DNA of 8,973 nt from JAKQIM01 sp964633225 (lineage in GTDB: Bacteria; Chloroflexota; Anaerolineae; Anaerolineales; UBA4823): the NCBI GenBank assembly GCA_964633225.1, contig CAZWFQ010000110.1:1-8973 (forward strand), given 5' to 3'. Shown here piece by piece: positions 1 to 6,279 of this stretch. Position 1 is the stretch's first letter; the number at the start of each line of letters is the position of its first letter. A program made the position numbers and the translations under genes. The notes below the pieces were generated by a model. That model had not been told where the DNA came from and searched no databases. It saw only the letters and a list, made by a program, of their open reading frames with translations.

Positions 1-114
1 ATCATTTTCGTACCACATTCTTCACATATCGAATAAGCAGCCAAGATACAGCCACAAGTATTGTGACAGCTTGAATGATAAGCGCACCAATCTTGCGTTA
101 CGCCTCGTCCCCTC
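1..114. other. Left-edge stretch, no assignable gene
   Basis: This stretch is visibly more AT-rich than the rest of the window and lies downstream of the minus-strand operon. I see no convincing gene start or stop tied to a known family, and no clear hairpin plus T-run terminator. One minus-strand frame is open through the left edge and cysteine-rich (see findings). It is either intergenic sequence or the very start or end of a gene lying mostly outside the window. Confidence 0.3.
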
Positions 115-780
115 TCACTCAATCGTCGTCAAGAACTCCCTCGCCATCGCCCCCACGTTCTGATCCGACCGGATGCCCTCCCAGGGATCACCCGGCGCCA
201 CAATATTCACCACCACAATGCTGGCCCCATTGAAGATCGCACTGCGCGCCTCCTTCAAATCCACACCCCCCGCCGCCGAAATCACCACATCATACTTGCT
301 GTGGATGCGGTTCACGTGCCGGTATTGGATCATCTTGCCGCGCGTATTCTCCTCATCCCGCCCGCGGTGCAAGATCACCACCGCCGGCGGCTTGCTCATC
401 TGCCGCAGCACCTCCAGCGGATCCGCCACCCCCACCATGTCAATCATCGCGTCCATGCCCAGGCTGGCGCAAGAGGCCACGAACAAATCCAGCGACTCCA
501 CCGGCGAGCTGCCCAAGATCGTCACCGCGTTCGCCCCGGCCCGGCGCGCCATCTCCACCTCCCCCTCTGCCCCGTCTGCCGTCTTCAGGTCTGCCACCAC
601 GTAACCTTTCCACAGGGTGCGGGCGGCCTGAACCGCCCGCATCCCCTCGCGCTTGATCAACGGCGTACCCGCTTCGATCATTATGCGCTCGCTGCGCGGC
701 AGGGATGGCAGCACCCGCTGCATCATCCCAAGGTCGTGATTGAAAGCAATCTGCAGGTAACGCGTCTTTTCTTTGAGCAT
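115..780 (-). CDS. HUMPS-family protein, 3-hexulose-6-phosphate synthase-like
   Basis: Protein of 221 residues, the usual size of the OMP decarboxylase/HPS barrel superfamily (about 210). The signature D-x-K-x-x-D is intact at D64, K66 and D69 (VADLKTAD). It is preceded by IEAGTPL at residues 35-41, like the EIGTPLI strand of hexulose-phosphate synthases, and followed by a glycine-rich phosphate-binding strand (SAAGGVD, 168-174). Known HPS enzymes condense formaldehyde with ribulose 5-phosphate; relatives decarboxylate OMP or 3-keto-gulonate 6-phosphate. The strand-1 aspartate of those relatives (LQVALD type) appears as N14 here (LQIAFN), so the exact reaction is uncertain. The ATG at 780 was chosen because the barrel begins right after it; a longer frame upstream would only overlap the slipin gene. 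The start lies 7 bp after the slipin stop, so it is probably the last gene of the operon. The Shine-Dalgarno is weak, which suggests translational coupling. Family call fairly sure, substrate not. Confidence 0.75.
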   Translation of the reverse strand: MLKEKTRYLQIAFNHDLGMMQRVLPSLPRSERIMIEAGTPLIKREGMRAVQAARTLWKGYVVADLKTADGAEGEVEMARRAGANAVTILGSSPVESLDLFVASCASLGMDAMIDMVGVADPLEVLRQMSKPPAVVILHRGRDEENTRGKMIQYRHVNRIHSKYDVVISAAGGVDLKEARSAIFNGASIVVVNIVAPGDPWEGIRSDQNVGAMAREFLTTIE

Positions 781-787
781 GGCAGGG

Positions 788-1567
788 CTATTCTTTCTTC
801 TTGACCAACGCGTTGGCCACCCCGGCCAGGTCTGAAGGCACAAACAAAATGATCTTCTCAGATGGGTCTGCCGCAATATCGCGGATCGTCTGCAGGGTGC
901 GCAGGTGCAGCGCGCCGCTGCTCTTGGCCAGCTCTTCTGCCGCCTGGCGCAGGTTCTCAGAAGCCGAAAGCTCACCCTGCGAGTTGATGATCATCGCCCG
1001 GCGTTCGCGCTCGGCCTCAGCCTGCTTGGCCATCGCCCGCTTCATCTCTGCCGGCAGCTCCACTTCCTGGATCTTGATCGATTCAACATCCACGCCCCAC
1101 CCGCTGGTCTCGCTGTCCACAATCTCTTTGATGCTCTCTGCGATCTGCTCGCGCTCGGTCAGCACAAAGTCCATCTCGCTGTTGCCGATCACATCCCGCA
1201 GCGCCGCCTGCGTGTACTGGCGCACCGCAAAGACATAATCTTCGATCTTGATGATCACGTCTTCGGGGTTGACCACCTTGAAATACACTACCGCATTCAC
1301 CAGCATGGGGATATTGTCTTTGGTCATCACTTCCTGGCGCGGGATGTCTGCCGTCTTGATGCGCATGTCCACCCGCCGCATCGACTGGATGAACGGGATC
1401 AAGAACGTCAACCCCGGCTCGCGCGTCCCGCCGAACTTACCCAGCGTGAACACCACGCCGCGCTCATATTGATACAGCAGCTTGATCGCCTTAGCCAAAA
1501 AGACCAGGACCACCACCGCCACCGCCGAACCGATACACAATACGCTTGCAACCAGGCCTTCACCCAT
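788..1567 (-). CDS. Slipin / stomatin-like SPFH (band 7) membrane protein
   Basis: Protein of 259 residues, standard for bacterial slipins. One N-terminal hydrophobic segment (about 4-28) anchors it in the membrane. The stretch YQYERGVVFTLGKF, then a proline turn (EPGLTFLIP), opens the SPFH core. The core continues with VDMRIKTADIPRQEVMTKDN and NAVVYFKVVNPED, both typical of stomatins. Residues about 172-215 are an alanine/glutamate-rich coiled coil (AEAERERRA) and the C-terminus has the slipin-like LRTLQTIRDIA. Family members oligomerise on membranes and organise lipid microdomains; some associate with membrane proteases. The ATG at 1567 has a good Shine-Dalgarno (AGGAGA, 7 nt away) that abuts the stop of the upstream TPR gene. 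The NfeD-type partner commonly found beside slipins is absent; the neighbours are a TPR protein and a HUMPS enzyme. Family call is firm; the cellular role here is unknown. Confidence 0.92.
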   Translation of the reverse strand: MGEGLVASVLCIGSAVAVVVLVFLAKAIKLLYQYERGVVFTLGKFGGTREPGLTFLIPFIQSMRRVDMRIKTADIPRQEVMTKDNIPMLVNAVVYFKVVNPEDVIIKIEDYVFAVRQYTQAALRDVIGNSEMDFVLTEREQIAESIKEIVDSETSGWGVDVESIKIQEVELPAEMKRAMAKQAEAERERRAMIINSQGELSASENLRQAAEELAKSSGALHLRTLQTIRDIAADPSEKIILFVPSDLAGVANALVKKKE

Positions 1568-1579
1568 CAGCTTCTCTCC

Positions 1580-2173
1580 TTATTCTTGGCTTTCTTGTTG
1601 ATCTTCTTGCTCCGCCGTCTCACCCATAGCAGGCACGCCAAATAAGCGGAACGGGAAACTGAGCAGTTTTTTCAGTATTCGCTGGCGCGGGTTCGGGTTT
1701 TGAATGCCCTGCACCCCCGCATACATCGTCGTATAGGCCTGCAACTGCTGCCCTGTGCGCAGCTCCAGGGCCGATAGAGACTGCATCACATACGCCCGCA
1801 GCTCCATCTCCCCCGTTTGCTTCAGCAGCTCAGACGATTGGCGGTAAGCCGCCTTGGCTTCTTCCAACCGCCCCAGCCCTTCCAACGCGGCCGCCTGGTT
1901 GCCCAGCGCCATCGCCTGCCGCCGGATATCCCCGGCCTCTGCAAAACAGGCTTCTGTCCCCAGCACCACTTCCAGGGCTGCCTGGGGCTGCTTATCTTGC
2001 AGCAGTGCCACGCAAGCATTGTTTGCCATCTCAGCCGCTTCCAGCTCGCTGCCAGCCAGCTTAAAACCGTCGGCGGCTGCTCTGAAGGCCCTTGCCGCCG
2101 CCTGGTGATCGCCCCGCTGGTAAGCCGACTGGCCCTCTGCCGCAATTTGTGTTGGGGTAAGCGTTTCAGTCAC
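1580..2173 (-). CDS. Small TPR-repeat protein
   Basis: Protein of 197 residues made of about four tetratricopeptide-like helical hairpins (roughly residues 8-42, 44-81, 84-118 and 120-150). The typical small-Ala-Gly-Tyr spacing is visible, for example in GQSAYQRGDHQAAARAF and GLGRLEEAKAAYRQ. The C-terminal ~45 residues leave the repeat pattern: a basic/hydrophobic stretch (KKLLSFPFRLFG, about 167-178) that could lie against a membrane, then a Glu/Gln-rich tail. No signal peptide or full membrane span, so probably cytoplasmic. TPR domains are protein-binding scaffolds; since the next gene, 12 bp away, is the slipin, a role as its cytoplasmic partner is a reasonable inference but is not shown. 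The start is GTG at 2173, supported by AAGGA with 7 nt spacing; no in-frame ATG lies near it. It follows the XRE gene by 29 bp. Confidence 0.8.
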   Translation of the reverse strand: MTETLTPTQIAAEGQSAYQRGDHQAAARAFRAAADGFKLAGSELEAAEMANNACVALLQDKQPQAALEVVLGTEACFAEAGDIRRQAMALGNQAAALEGLGRLEEAKAAYRQSSELLKQTGEMELRAYVMQSLSALELRTGQQLQAYTTMYAGVQGIQNPNPRQRILKKLLSFPFRLFGVPAMGETAEQEDQQESQE

Positions 2174-2202
2174 CGGCTAATCCTTCTTCCTTAGGCCAAA
2201 GC

Positions 2203-2880
2203 CTAGAGGGTAATTTCCAGCAAACCCTCAGCCACACCCCGCAGCCTGTCCACCGACATCTCGCTCAGGCGCACAGCCAATTCCAGGTACGGGCGGTTGA
2301 CTGGCTTGCTTACAAACCCCTGCATCTCTGGCTCCAGGTTCATGAAATCTTGAAGCGCCTTTTGCTGGGCAAACCAGCCCCCCACCGGCCCGCGCTGATC
2401 TTGAAAATCGCGCACCGAAGCACTCAAGACCTGCAGCAGCACCTCCAGCTCGGGCAGTGGCACAGCCTGGGCCCCCGTCTCATACGCCTGCAGGCGCTCA
2501 GCCGGCACATTCGCCGCCTCTGCCACTTCGTTCAGCTCTTTGCCGCGTTCCAGCCGCACCTTCTTCAGCATCGCCCCAATCATGCGTTGGCGCAGGGCCT
2601 TGATCTTTTCTGGGTCATAAGCATCCAGCCGGCTTTCGTGCTTCAAGCGCTCATTGCCCCAGAAATGCTCCAGCGGGATCTCCAGGTAATAAGCCAGCAT
2701 CTCGATCTCCGGCAAAGAAGGAGACCGCTCGCCAATTTCGTAGCTTTCCAATACTGCCGGCGATACCCCAATGGCTTTAGCGCATTCTTCAACGCTCTTA
2801 TTCAAGGCCTGGCGCGCATCGCGCATCAGCAGGCCCAATTTCTTGGTCCGGATGGTCATTAAAACGGGGTTGATCGTCAT
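2203..2880 (-). CDS. Regulator with two tandem XRE-type HTH domains
   Basis: Protein of 225 residues with two Cro/C1-type helix-turn-helix domains in one chain. The first is at about 15-72 (VEECAKAIGVSPAVLESYEIG...PSLPEIEMLAYYLEIPLEHFW). The second is at about 101-158 (ELNEVAEAANVPAERLQAYETG...PLPELEVLLQVL). A third helical region (165-225) has no family I recognise and could bind a ligand or mediate dimerisation. It is probably a DNA-binding repressor or activator of its own operon, being the first gene of the slipin cluster, with a promoter and a small dyad just upstream. The ATG at 2880 was chosen over the in-frame ATG at 2859 because AGGAAGG lies 7 nt before it. The domain call is firm; the regulated genes are inferred from position. 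The duplicated HTH could let a single chain read a two-half operator. Confidence 0.88.
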   Translation of the reverse strand: MTINPVLMTIRTKKLGLLMRDARQALNKSVEECAKAIGVSPAVLESYEIGERSPSLPEIEMLAYYLEIPLEHFWGNERLKHESRLDAYDPEKIKALRQRMIGAMLKKVRLERGKELNEVAEAANVPAERLQAYETGAQAVPLPELEVLLQVLSASVRDFQDQRGPVGGWFAQQKALQDFMNLEPEMQGFVSKPVNRPYLELAVRLSEMSVDRLRGVAEGLLEITL

Positions 2881-2907
2881 GCACGCACCTTCCTACGCTT
2901 TTCTGTG

Positions 2908-2916
2908 ATTATAGCA
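2908..2916 (-). promoter_or_regulatory. Extended -10 promoter of the XRE-TPR-slipin operon
   Basis: On the minus strand the sequence reads TGCTATAAT, a perfect extended -10 element (TGn plus consensus TATAAT). No good -35 hexamer sits 16-18 bp upstream, which extended -10 promoters tolerate. Transcription would begin near 2901, giving a leader of about 20 nt that carries the AGGAAGG ribosome site of the XRE gene. Confidence 0.6.
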
Positions 2917-2924
2917 AACTTTGC
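2914..2924. promoter_or_regulatory. Candidate operator dyad at the operon promoter
   Basis: An 11-bp perfect dyad (GCAAA, one central base, TTTGC) overlaps the TGC of the extended -10. A second small dyad, TTTGGCAAA, overlaps its upstream side. A dimeric or two-domain HTH protein bound here would cover the polymerase site, so autoregulation by the XRE protein is plausible. The arms are short, so chance is possible. Confidence 0.35.
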
Positions 2925-2952
2925 CAAATGGGGGTCTGTTTAACGCCCCAAC

Positions 2953-3648
2953 CTACTCTTCTTCAGCCGGCATGGTATAACCCAGGCCCTGCCGGGTGAC
3001 AATGTGCGTGGGGGTGCGTGGATCCTCTTCCAACTTCTGGCGCAAGCGCGAGATGCTGACCCACAAGATCTCTTTATCGCCCATGTACTCATCGCCCCAC
3101 ACGTCCTTCAGCAGTTGCTCTGAAGGCAGCACCCGCCCCACGTTCTGCGCCATTTGCAGCAAGATGCGATATTCGGTCGCCGAGAGGAAAACCATCTTAT
3201 CATCCAAGAATACCTCTGCCCGCGCCAGGTCAATCCGCAGGTTGCCGTGTTCAAAAACCGCCCGCCGCGGGGCATCTGCCACCTTATCCGCCCGGCGCAG
3301 CACCGCCCGTACCCGGGCCAAGAGCTCCGTCGCTGAAAACGGCTTCACAATGTAATCGTCTGCCCCCAGGTCCAACCCATGCACCCGGTCTTGCTCCTCT
3401 CCCTTAGCCGTCACCATGATAATGGGCACACTGGAAAATTCGCGAATGCGCGCACAAGCCGCAAAGCCATCCAACACCGGCATCATCACATCCAACAGCA
3501 CCAGGTCAGGCTTCTCTTGCACCACGCTATCCACCGCTTGCTGCCCGTCATAGGCTTTTAGCACCTGGTATCCTTCCGTGATCAGGTTCGCCTCCATCAA
3601 GCGTACATAACGGGGCTCATCATCCACAATCAAGATTCGTGGGCTCAT
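2953..3648 (-). CDS. OmpR/PhoB-family response regulator
   Basis: Protein of 231 residues with the standard two-domain layout. The receiver (1-120) has the acidic pair D9/D10, phospho-acceptor D53 (LLDVMMP), switch threonine T80 and K102 (VKPF), all intact. The C-terminal winged helix (about 133-231) carries the usual LSATEYRILLQMAQN, VSISRLRQKLEEDP and GLGYTMP signatures, so phosphorylation should promote dimerisation and DNA binding. Its start codon overlaps the stop of the GAF-kinase gene by 4 nt (ATGA) and has a strong AGGAGGT 6 nt upstream. The two are thus translationally coupled, making that kinase the likely cognate partner; the zinc-ribbon kinase in the same operon may be a second input. 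Target genes cannot be read from the window. Confidence 0.95.
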   Translation of the reverse strand: MSPRILIVDDEPRYVRLMEANLITEGYQVLKAYDGQQAVDSVVQEKPDLVLLDVMMPVLDGFAACARIREFSSVPIIMVTAKGEEQDRVHGLDLGADDYIVKPFSATELLARVRAVLRRADKVADAPRRAVFEHGNLRIDLARAEVFLDDKMVFLSATEYRILLQMAQNVGRVLPSEQLLKDVWGDEYMGDKEILWVSISRLRQKLEEDPRTPTHIVTRQGLGYTMPAEEE

Positions 3649-4895
3649 CCGATTACCTCCTGGTTCAACGATTTGTCTTCTGGGTTATTGGTGCTGCGCG
3701 GCAGATAGATGTGAAAAGCAGTTCCCTGCCCCGGCGTCGACTCAGCCGTGATCTCCCCACCGTGGGCGCGCACGATCTGGCGGCAGATGAACAGGCCCAA
3801 TCCCGTGCCGTGCACCGCATTGTTAGCCTCTGCCCCGCGGTAAAAACGCTCAAAGAGATGTTGTAAATGCTCGGCCTCAATCCCGGGGCCGCTGTCTTGC
3901 ACGCTGATATGATACTGCTCGCTCTCCACCTTGGCCTCGATAAACACCTGCGAGCCAGGGGCATATTTGACCGCATTGCTCAATAAATTATCAAACACTT
4001 GCGCCATCCGCACCGGGTCGGCCCGGATGATGATCTGCGGACCAACCATCAACTGCACCGACAATTGATCGTAGCGCGCCAGGGCCCTCAGCGTCACCTC
4101 GCGCAGCAGTTGATCCAGGTTCACCGGCTGGTTCTGCATCCGCAGCGTTCCGGCCTGCAAACGCGAAGAATCCAGCAGGTCATCGATCAGCGCACGCAGC
4201 CGGTCGGATTCATCATCAATAATACTCAAGAATTCGTGGCGCGTTTCCTCATCCCAGGTCGTATCCTCACGCAGCAGGGTCGTGGCATATCCCTTGATAA
4301 ATCCCAGCGGGGTGCGCAGCTCGTGCGAAACGGTAGCAATGAAATCTTCTTGCAAATGCCGCAAACGCCGTTCTGCCTCCAGGCTGGCTGCCTGCTCCAT
4401 CAGCTCGCGGCGTTCAAGCAGTTGGGTAATGTGCACAGCAATGAATTCTGCCAGGCGCACCTGGTCGGGCGTATAGGCCGGGCCGCCAAAGCGCCCAAAG
4501 ACCAATGCCCCGCGCACATGCTCCCCAGAAACCAGTGGCAGTCCCAAAAAATCTCGCCGGCTCAGGCGGTCACTCTTCCAGCCGGGCATTTTTTCACCCT
4601 GCATGGCTGTATTTCTTTCTTCAAACACCTTCGCCGCCAGGTCATCTCCCCAGCCCAGGTCGGCCTCTGCCGAGCGCCCGCGCCCGATCACGCGCGCATA
4701 CGCCGGCTCCAGGGTCGAATTGCCCTGGTCCATAAAAATCACCACATTGTCAAAAATAAATACCGGCCTGCTCAACGCCACAATCTGATCCAGCGCCGCG
4801 TCAACATCCACCAACTGCGCCACCGCGCGGCTGATCGCATATACCGCCTCCAACTCGCGCGGTCTCAGTCCTTCTGGAACGGCATACTTATTCAT
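3645..4895 (-). CDS. Cytoplasmic GAF-domain sensor histidine kinase
   Basis: Protein of 416 residues (from ATG at 4895) with no membrane span. Residues about 15-158 form a GAF-type sensor domain (start ELEAVYAISRAVAQLVDVDAALDQIV; later RDFLGLPLVSGEHVRGALVFG). A short coiled coil (about 160-185) leads to the HisKA dimerisation helix with H-box SHELRTP, phosphorylated histidine H191. The catalytic domain has N-box FDNLLSNAVK (301-310), G1 DSGPG (334-338), F-box region FERFYRG and G2 GTGLGL (363-368). All ATP-binding boxes are intact, so it should autophosphorylate and pass phosphate to the overlapping OmpR-type regulator. The GAF ligand is not evident; no haem or cysteine-cluster motif is visible. 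A TTG two codons upstream (4901) is possible, but ATG has the better spacing from a GAAG element. It begins 11 bp after the zinc-ribbon kinase. Confidence 0.93.
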   Translation of the reverse strand: MNKYAVPEGLRPRELEAVYAISRAVAQLVDVDAALDQIVALSRPVFIFDNVVIFMDQGNSTLEPAYARVIGRGRSAEADLGWGDDLAAKVFEERNTAMQGEKMPGWKSDRLSRRDFLGLPLVSGEHVRGALVFGRFGGPAYTPDQVRLAEFIAVHITQLLERRELMEQAASLEAERRLRHLQEDFIATVSHELRTPLGFIKGYATTLLREDTTWDEETRHEFLSIIDDESDRLRALIDDLLDSSRLQAGTLRMQNQPVNLDQLLREVTLRALARYDQLSVQLMVGPQIIIRADPVRMAQVFDNLLSNAVKYAPGSQVFIEAKVESEQYHISVQDSGPGIEAEHLQHLFERFYRGAEANNAVHGTGLGLFICRQIVRAHGGEITAESTPGQGTAFHIYLPRSTNNPEDKSLNQEVIG

Positions 4896-4906
4896 CAGCA
4901 AAAGCT

Positions 4907-6067
4907 TCAGATCGGCAAACAGAATTCAAAACAAGTTCCCTGTCCCTGCTCAGACTCCACCGTGATCTTCGAACCGTGCGCTTCCACGATCCGGAAAACC
5001 AGCGACAGCCCCAACCCAACCCCTCCATAGCGCCGGGTAATCGAGCCGTCTAGCTGGTGGAATGGCTCAAAGATCGCGCTCAACTGCTCTTTCGAAATCC
5101 CAATTCCCGTATCCCGGACGGTGAACTTGATCTGCTGCGGTTCGCCCGCCAGCCACACAAATACCTCCCCTCCATCCGGCGTGAATTTGATCGCATTATC
5201 CACCAACTCAGTGATGGCCCACTGCAAACGCTCCCGATCCACGCTGATCACCGGCAGGTCATCAGCCAGGTTCTTCGTCACCGTCACCTCGCGCCGCACC
5301 GCCTTGTTCTCAGCCTTCTCCACCGCCTCGCGCACCAATTCAGCCAGGTCAACGGCTTCTTTGCGCAGCGCCATTTGATCGCTGGAGGCCAACGAGAACT
5401 GGATCAACTCTTCGATCAGCTCTTCCAGGCGCGTCTCAGAGCGCAGCATCACCTCCAGGGCATAGACCTGGTCTTCGTTCACTTCTCCCAGCCCGCCGCC
5501 CGCCATCAGGTCAAGGTAACCTTTGATGTGCGTCAACGGCGTGCGCAGCTCGTGAGAAACATTCGAGATGAAATTTGTTTTCAACTGGTTCAGTTCTGCC
5601 AGCTTGTTCAGCGCATTTTGCAGTTCAGAGGTGCGTTCTCGCACCCGCTGTTCAAGCTGTTCATTGGTTTGCTGCAGCGCGCTCTGCAGCGATAAGATCT
5701 GCTCTGTCACCACCTCGTCCAGCGTTTCGCGGTTCACCAGGCCCAACTCTAACAGCACCTGGCCCAACAGGCGCGGCCGTCCGCTGGCTGTCAGCTCGCG
5801 CGAATGCTCCAGGGCCCGCTTCAGGTCCGCCTCGCTTAATACGCCCTTCTCCATCAGGTAATCGCCGATGCGTGGCACCAGGATCTCAGGCGTGATGGGC
5901 GTATCGCCAGTGATCTGCACCGAAGACTGCAAAGCCTGCTCAGCCAAAGCAGCCGCAAAAGCCAGGCTCACCCCGCAGTTGGGGCACACCCTGGTCTGAG
6001 AATAGTCCACCAAATGACCACACCGTGGACAGATCACCCGCGTGTTGACTTTATCTTTCTTTTTCAT
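4907..6067 (-). CDS. Soluble histidine kinase with zinc ribbon and MshEN-like module
   Basis: Protein of 386 residues (ATG at 6067), no membrane span. Order: a four-cysteine zinc ribbon (C13, C16, C28, C31; CPRCG and CPNCG knuckles); a region with two similar helical motifs (66-89, starting RIGDYLMEKGVLSEADL, and 100-123, starting LLGQVLLELGLVNRETL); a coiled coil (about 124-165); HisKA with SHELRTP (H172); and an HATPase with N-box ELVDNAIKF (N291), G1 DTGIG (319-323) and G2 GGVGLGL (348-354). The paired motifs resemble the GspE/MshE N-terminal repeat, which in MshE binds cyclic di-GMP; this is my recognition, not a search result. All kinase boxes are intact. It is first in the operon with the GAF kinase and regulator. 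Starts at 6082 (ATG) and 6106 (TTG) are in frame, but none of the three has a clear ribosome site. ATG 6067 was chosen because a promoter overlapping the other two would start the transcript almost at this codon. Confidence 0.9.
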   Translation of the reverse strand: MKKKDKVNTRVICPRCGHLVDYSQTRVCPNCGVSLAFAAALAEQALQSSVQITGDTPITPEILVPRIGDYLMEKGVLSEADLKRALEHSRELTASGRPRLLGQVLLELGLVNRETLDEVVTEQILSLQSALQQTNEQLEQRVRERTSELQNALNKLAELNQLKTNFISNVSHELRTPLTHIKGYLDLMAGGGLGEVNEDQVYALEVMLRSETRLEELIEELIQFSLASSDQMALRKEAVDLAELVREAVEKAENKAVRREVTVTKNLADDLPVISVDRERLQWAITELVDNAIKFTPDGGEVFVWLAGEPQQIKFTVRDTGIGISKEQLSAIFEPFHQLDGSITRRYGGVGLGLSLVFRIVEAHGSKITVESEQGQGTCFEFCLPI

Positions 6068-6077
6068 CCTGATATCA

Positions 6078-6106
6078 ATCATATACCGACTTATTTCTTT
6101 ACGCAA
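6078..6106 (-). promoter_or_regulatory. Candidate promoter of the two-kinase operon
   Basis: On the minus strand TTGCGT (6106-6101) and TATGAT (6083-6078) are separated by exactly 17 bp. The -10 matches 5 of 6 consensus bases, the -35 about half. Transcription would start near 6071, only ~4 nt before the ATG at 6067, giving a nearly leaderless message, which fits the lack of a ribosome site there. Confidence 0.4.
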
Positions 6107-6133
6107 GCCTGGGAGAAAGATTCTTGCCCCCCG

Positions 6134-6166
6134 CCCTGCTGGCAGGGGCCAGAAAAATCTGGGCCC
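6134..6166. repeat. Two adjacent small hairpins between divergent genes
   Basis: In the region between the kinase operon and the receiver gene, CCCTG and CAGGG flank a 4-nt loop (6134-6147). Directly next to it GGCCAGA and TCTGGGCC (one bulged G) flank AAAA (6147-6166). No T-run follows on either strand, so they are not intrinsic terminators. They may be an operator shared by the divergent genes or only a GC-rich coincidence. Nothing else recognisable lies between them and the flanking promoters. Confidence 0.3.
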
Positions 6167-6207
6167 AAAATCCTTGGCCTGGCTTTGAGATGTAAAGTGT
6201 TTGTAAG

Positions 6208-6235
6208 GTGAAAGCAGCGGGTTTTAAGGGATAAT
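6208..6235 (+). promoter_or_regulatory. Candidate promoter of the stand-alone receiver gene
   Basis: GATAAT at 6230-6235 is a 5/6 match to the -10 consensus; GTGAAA at 6208-6213, 16 bp upstream, is a 4/6 match to the -35. The transcript would start near 6242 and include the GGAG ribosome site at 6267-6270. Confidence 0.4.
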
Positions 6236-6279
6236 CAAACTACATGGTTCATTTTGCATCACCCCTGGAGTAGATCAGT

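Noticed and set aside
905..1645. 246-codon plus-strand open frame opposite the slipin gene
   Set aside because: His/Arg/Leu-rich shadow of the slipin codons, with no ribosome site or known motif.
2928..2952. Possible terminator after the response regulator (GGGG...CCCC on the minus strand)
   Set aside because: The arms enclose an imperfect interior, and only three Ts follow; too weak to call.
3999..5030. 343-codon plus-strand open frame across both kinase genes
   Set aside because: It is antisense to two kinases with fully intact motifs, spans their junction, is rich in Arg/His/Gln/Pro as expected of a GC-rich antisense frame, and shows no domain.
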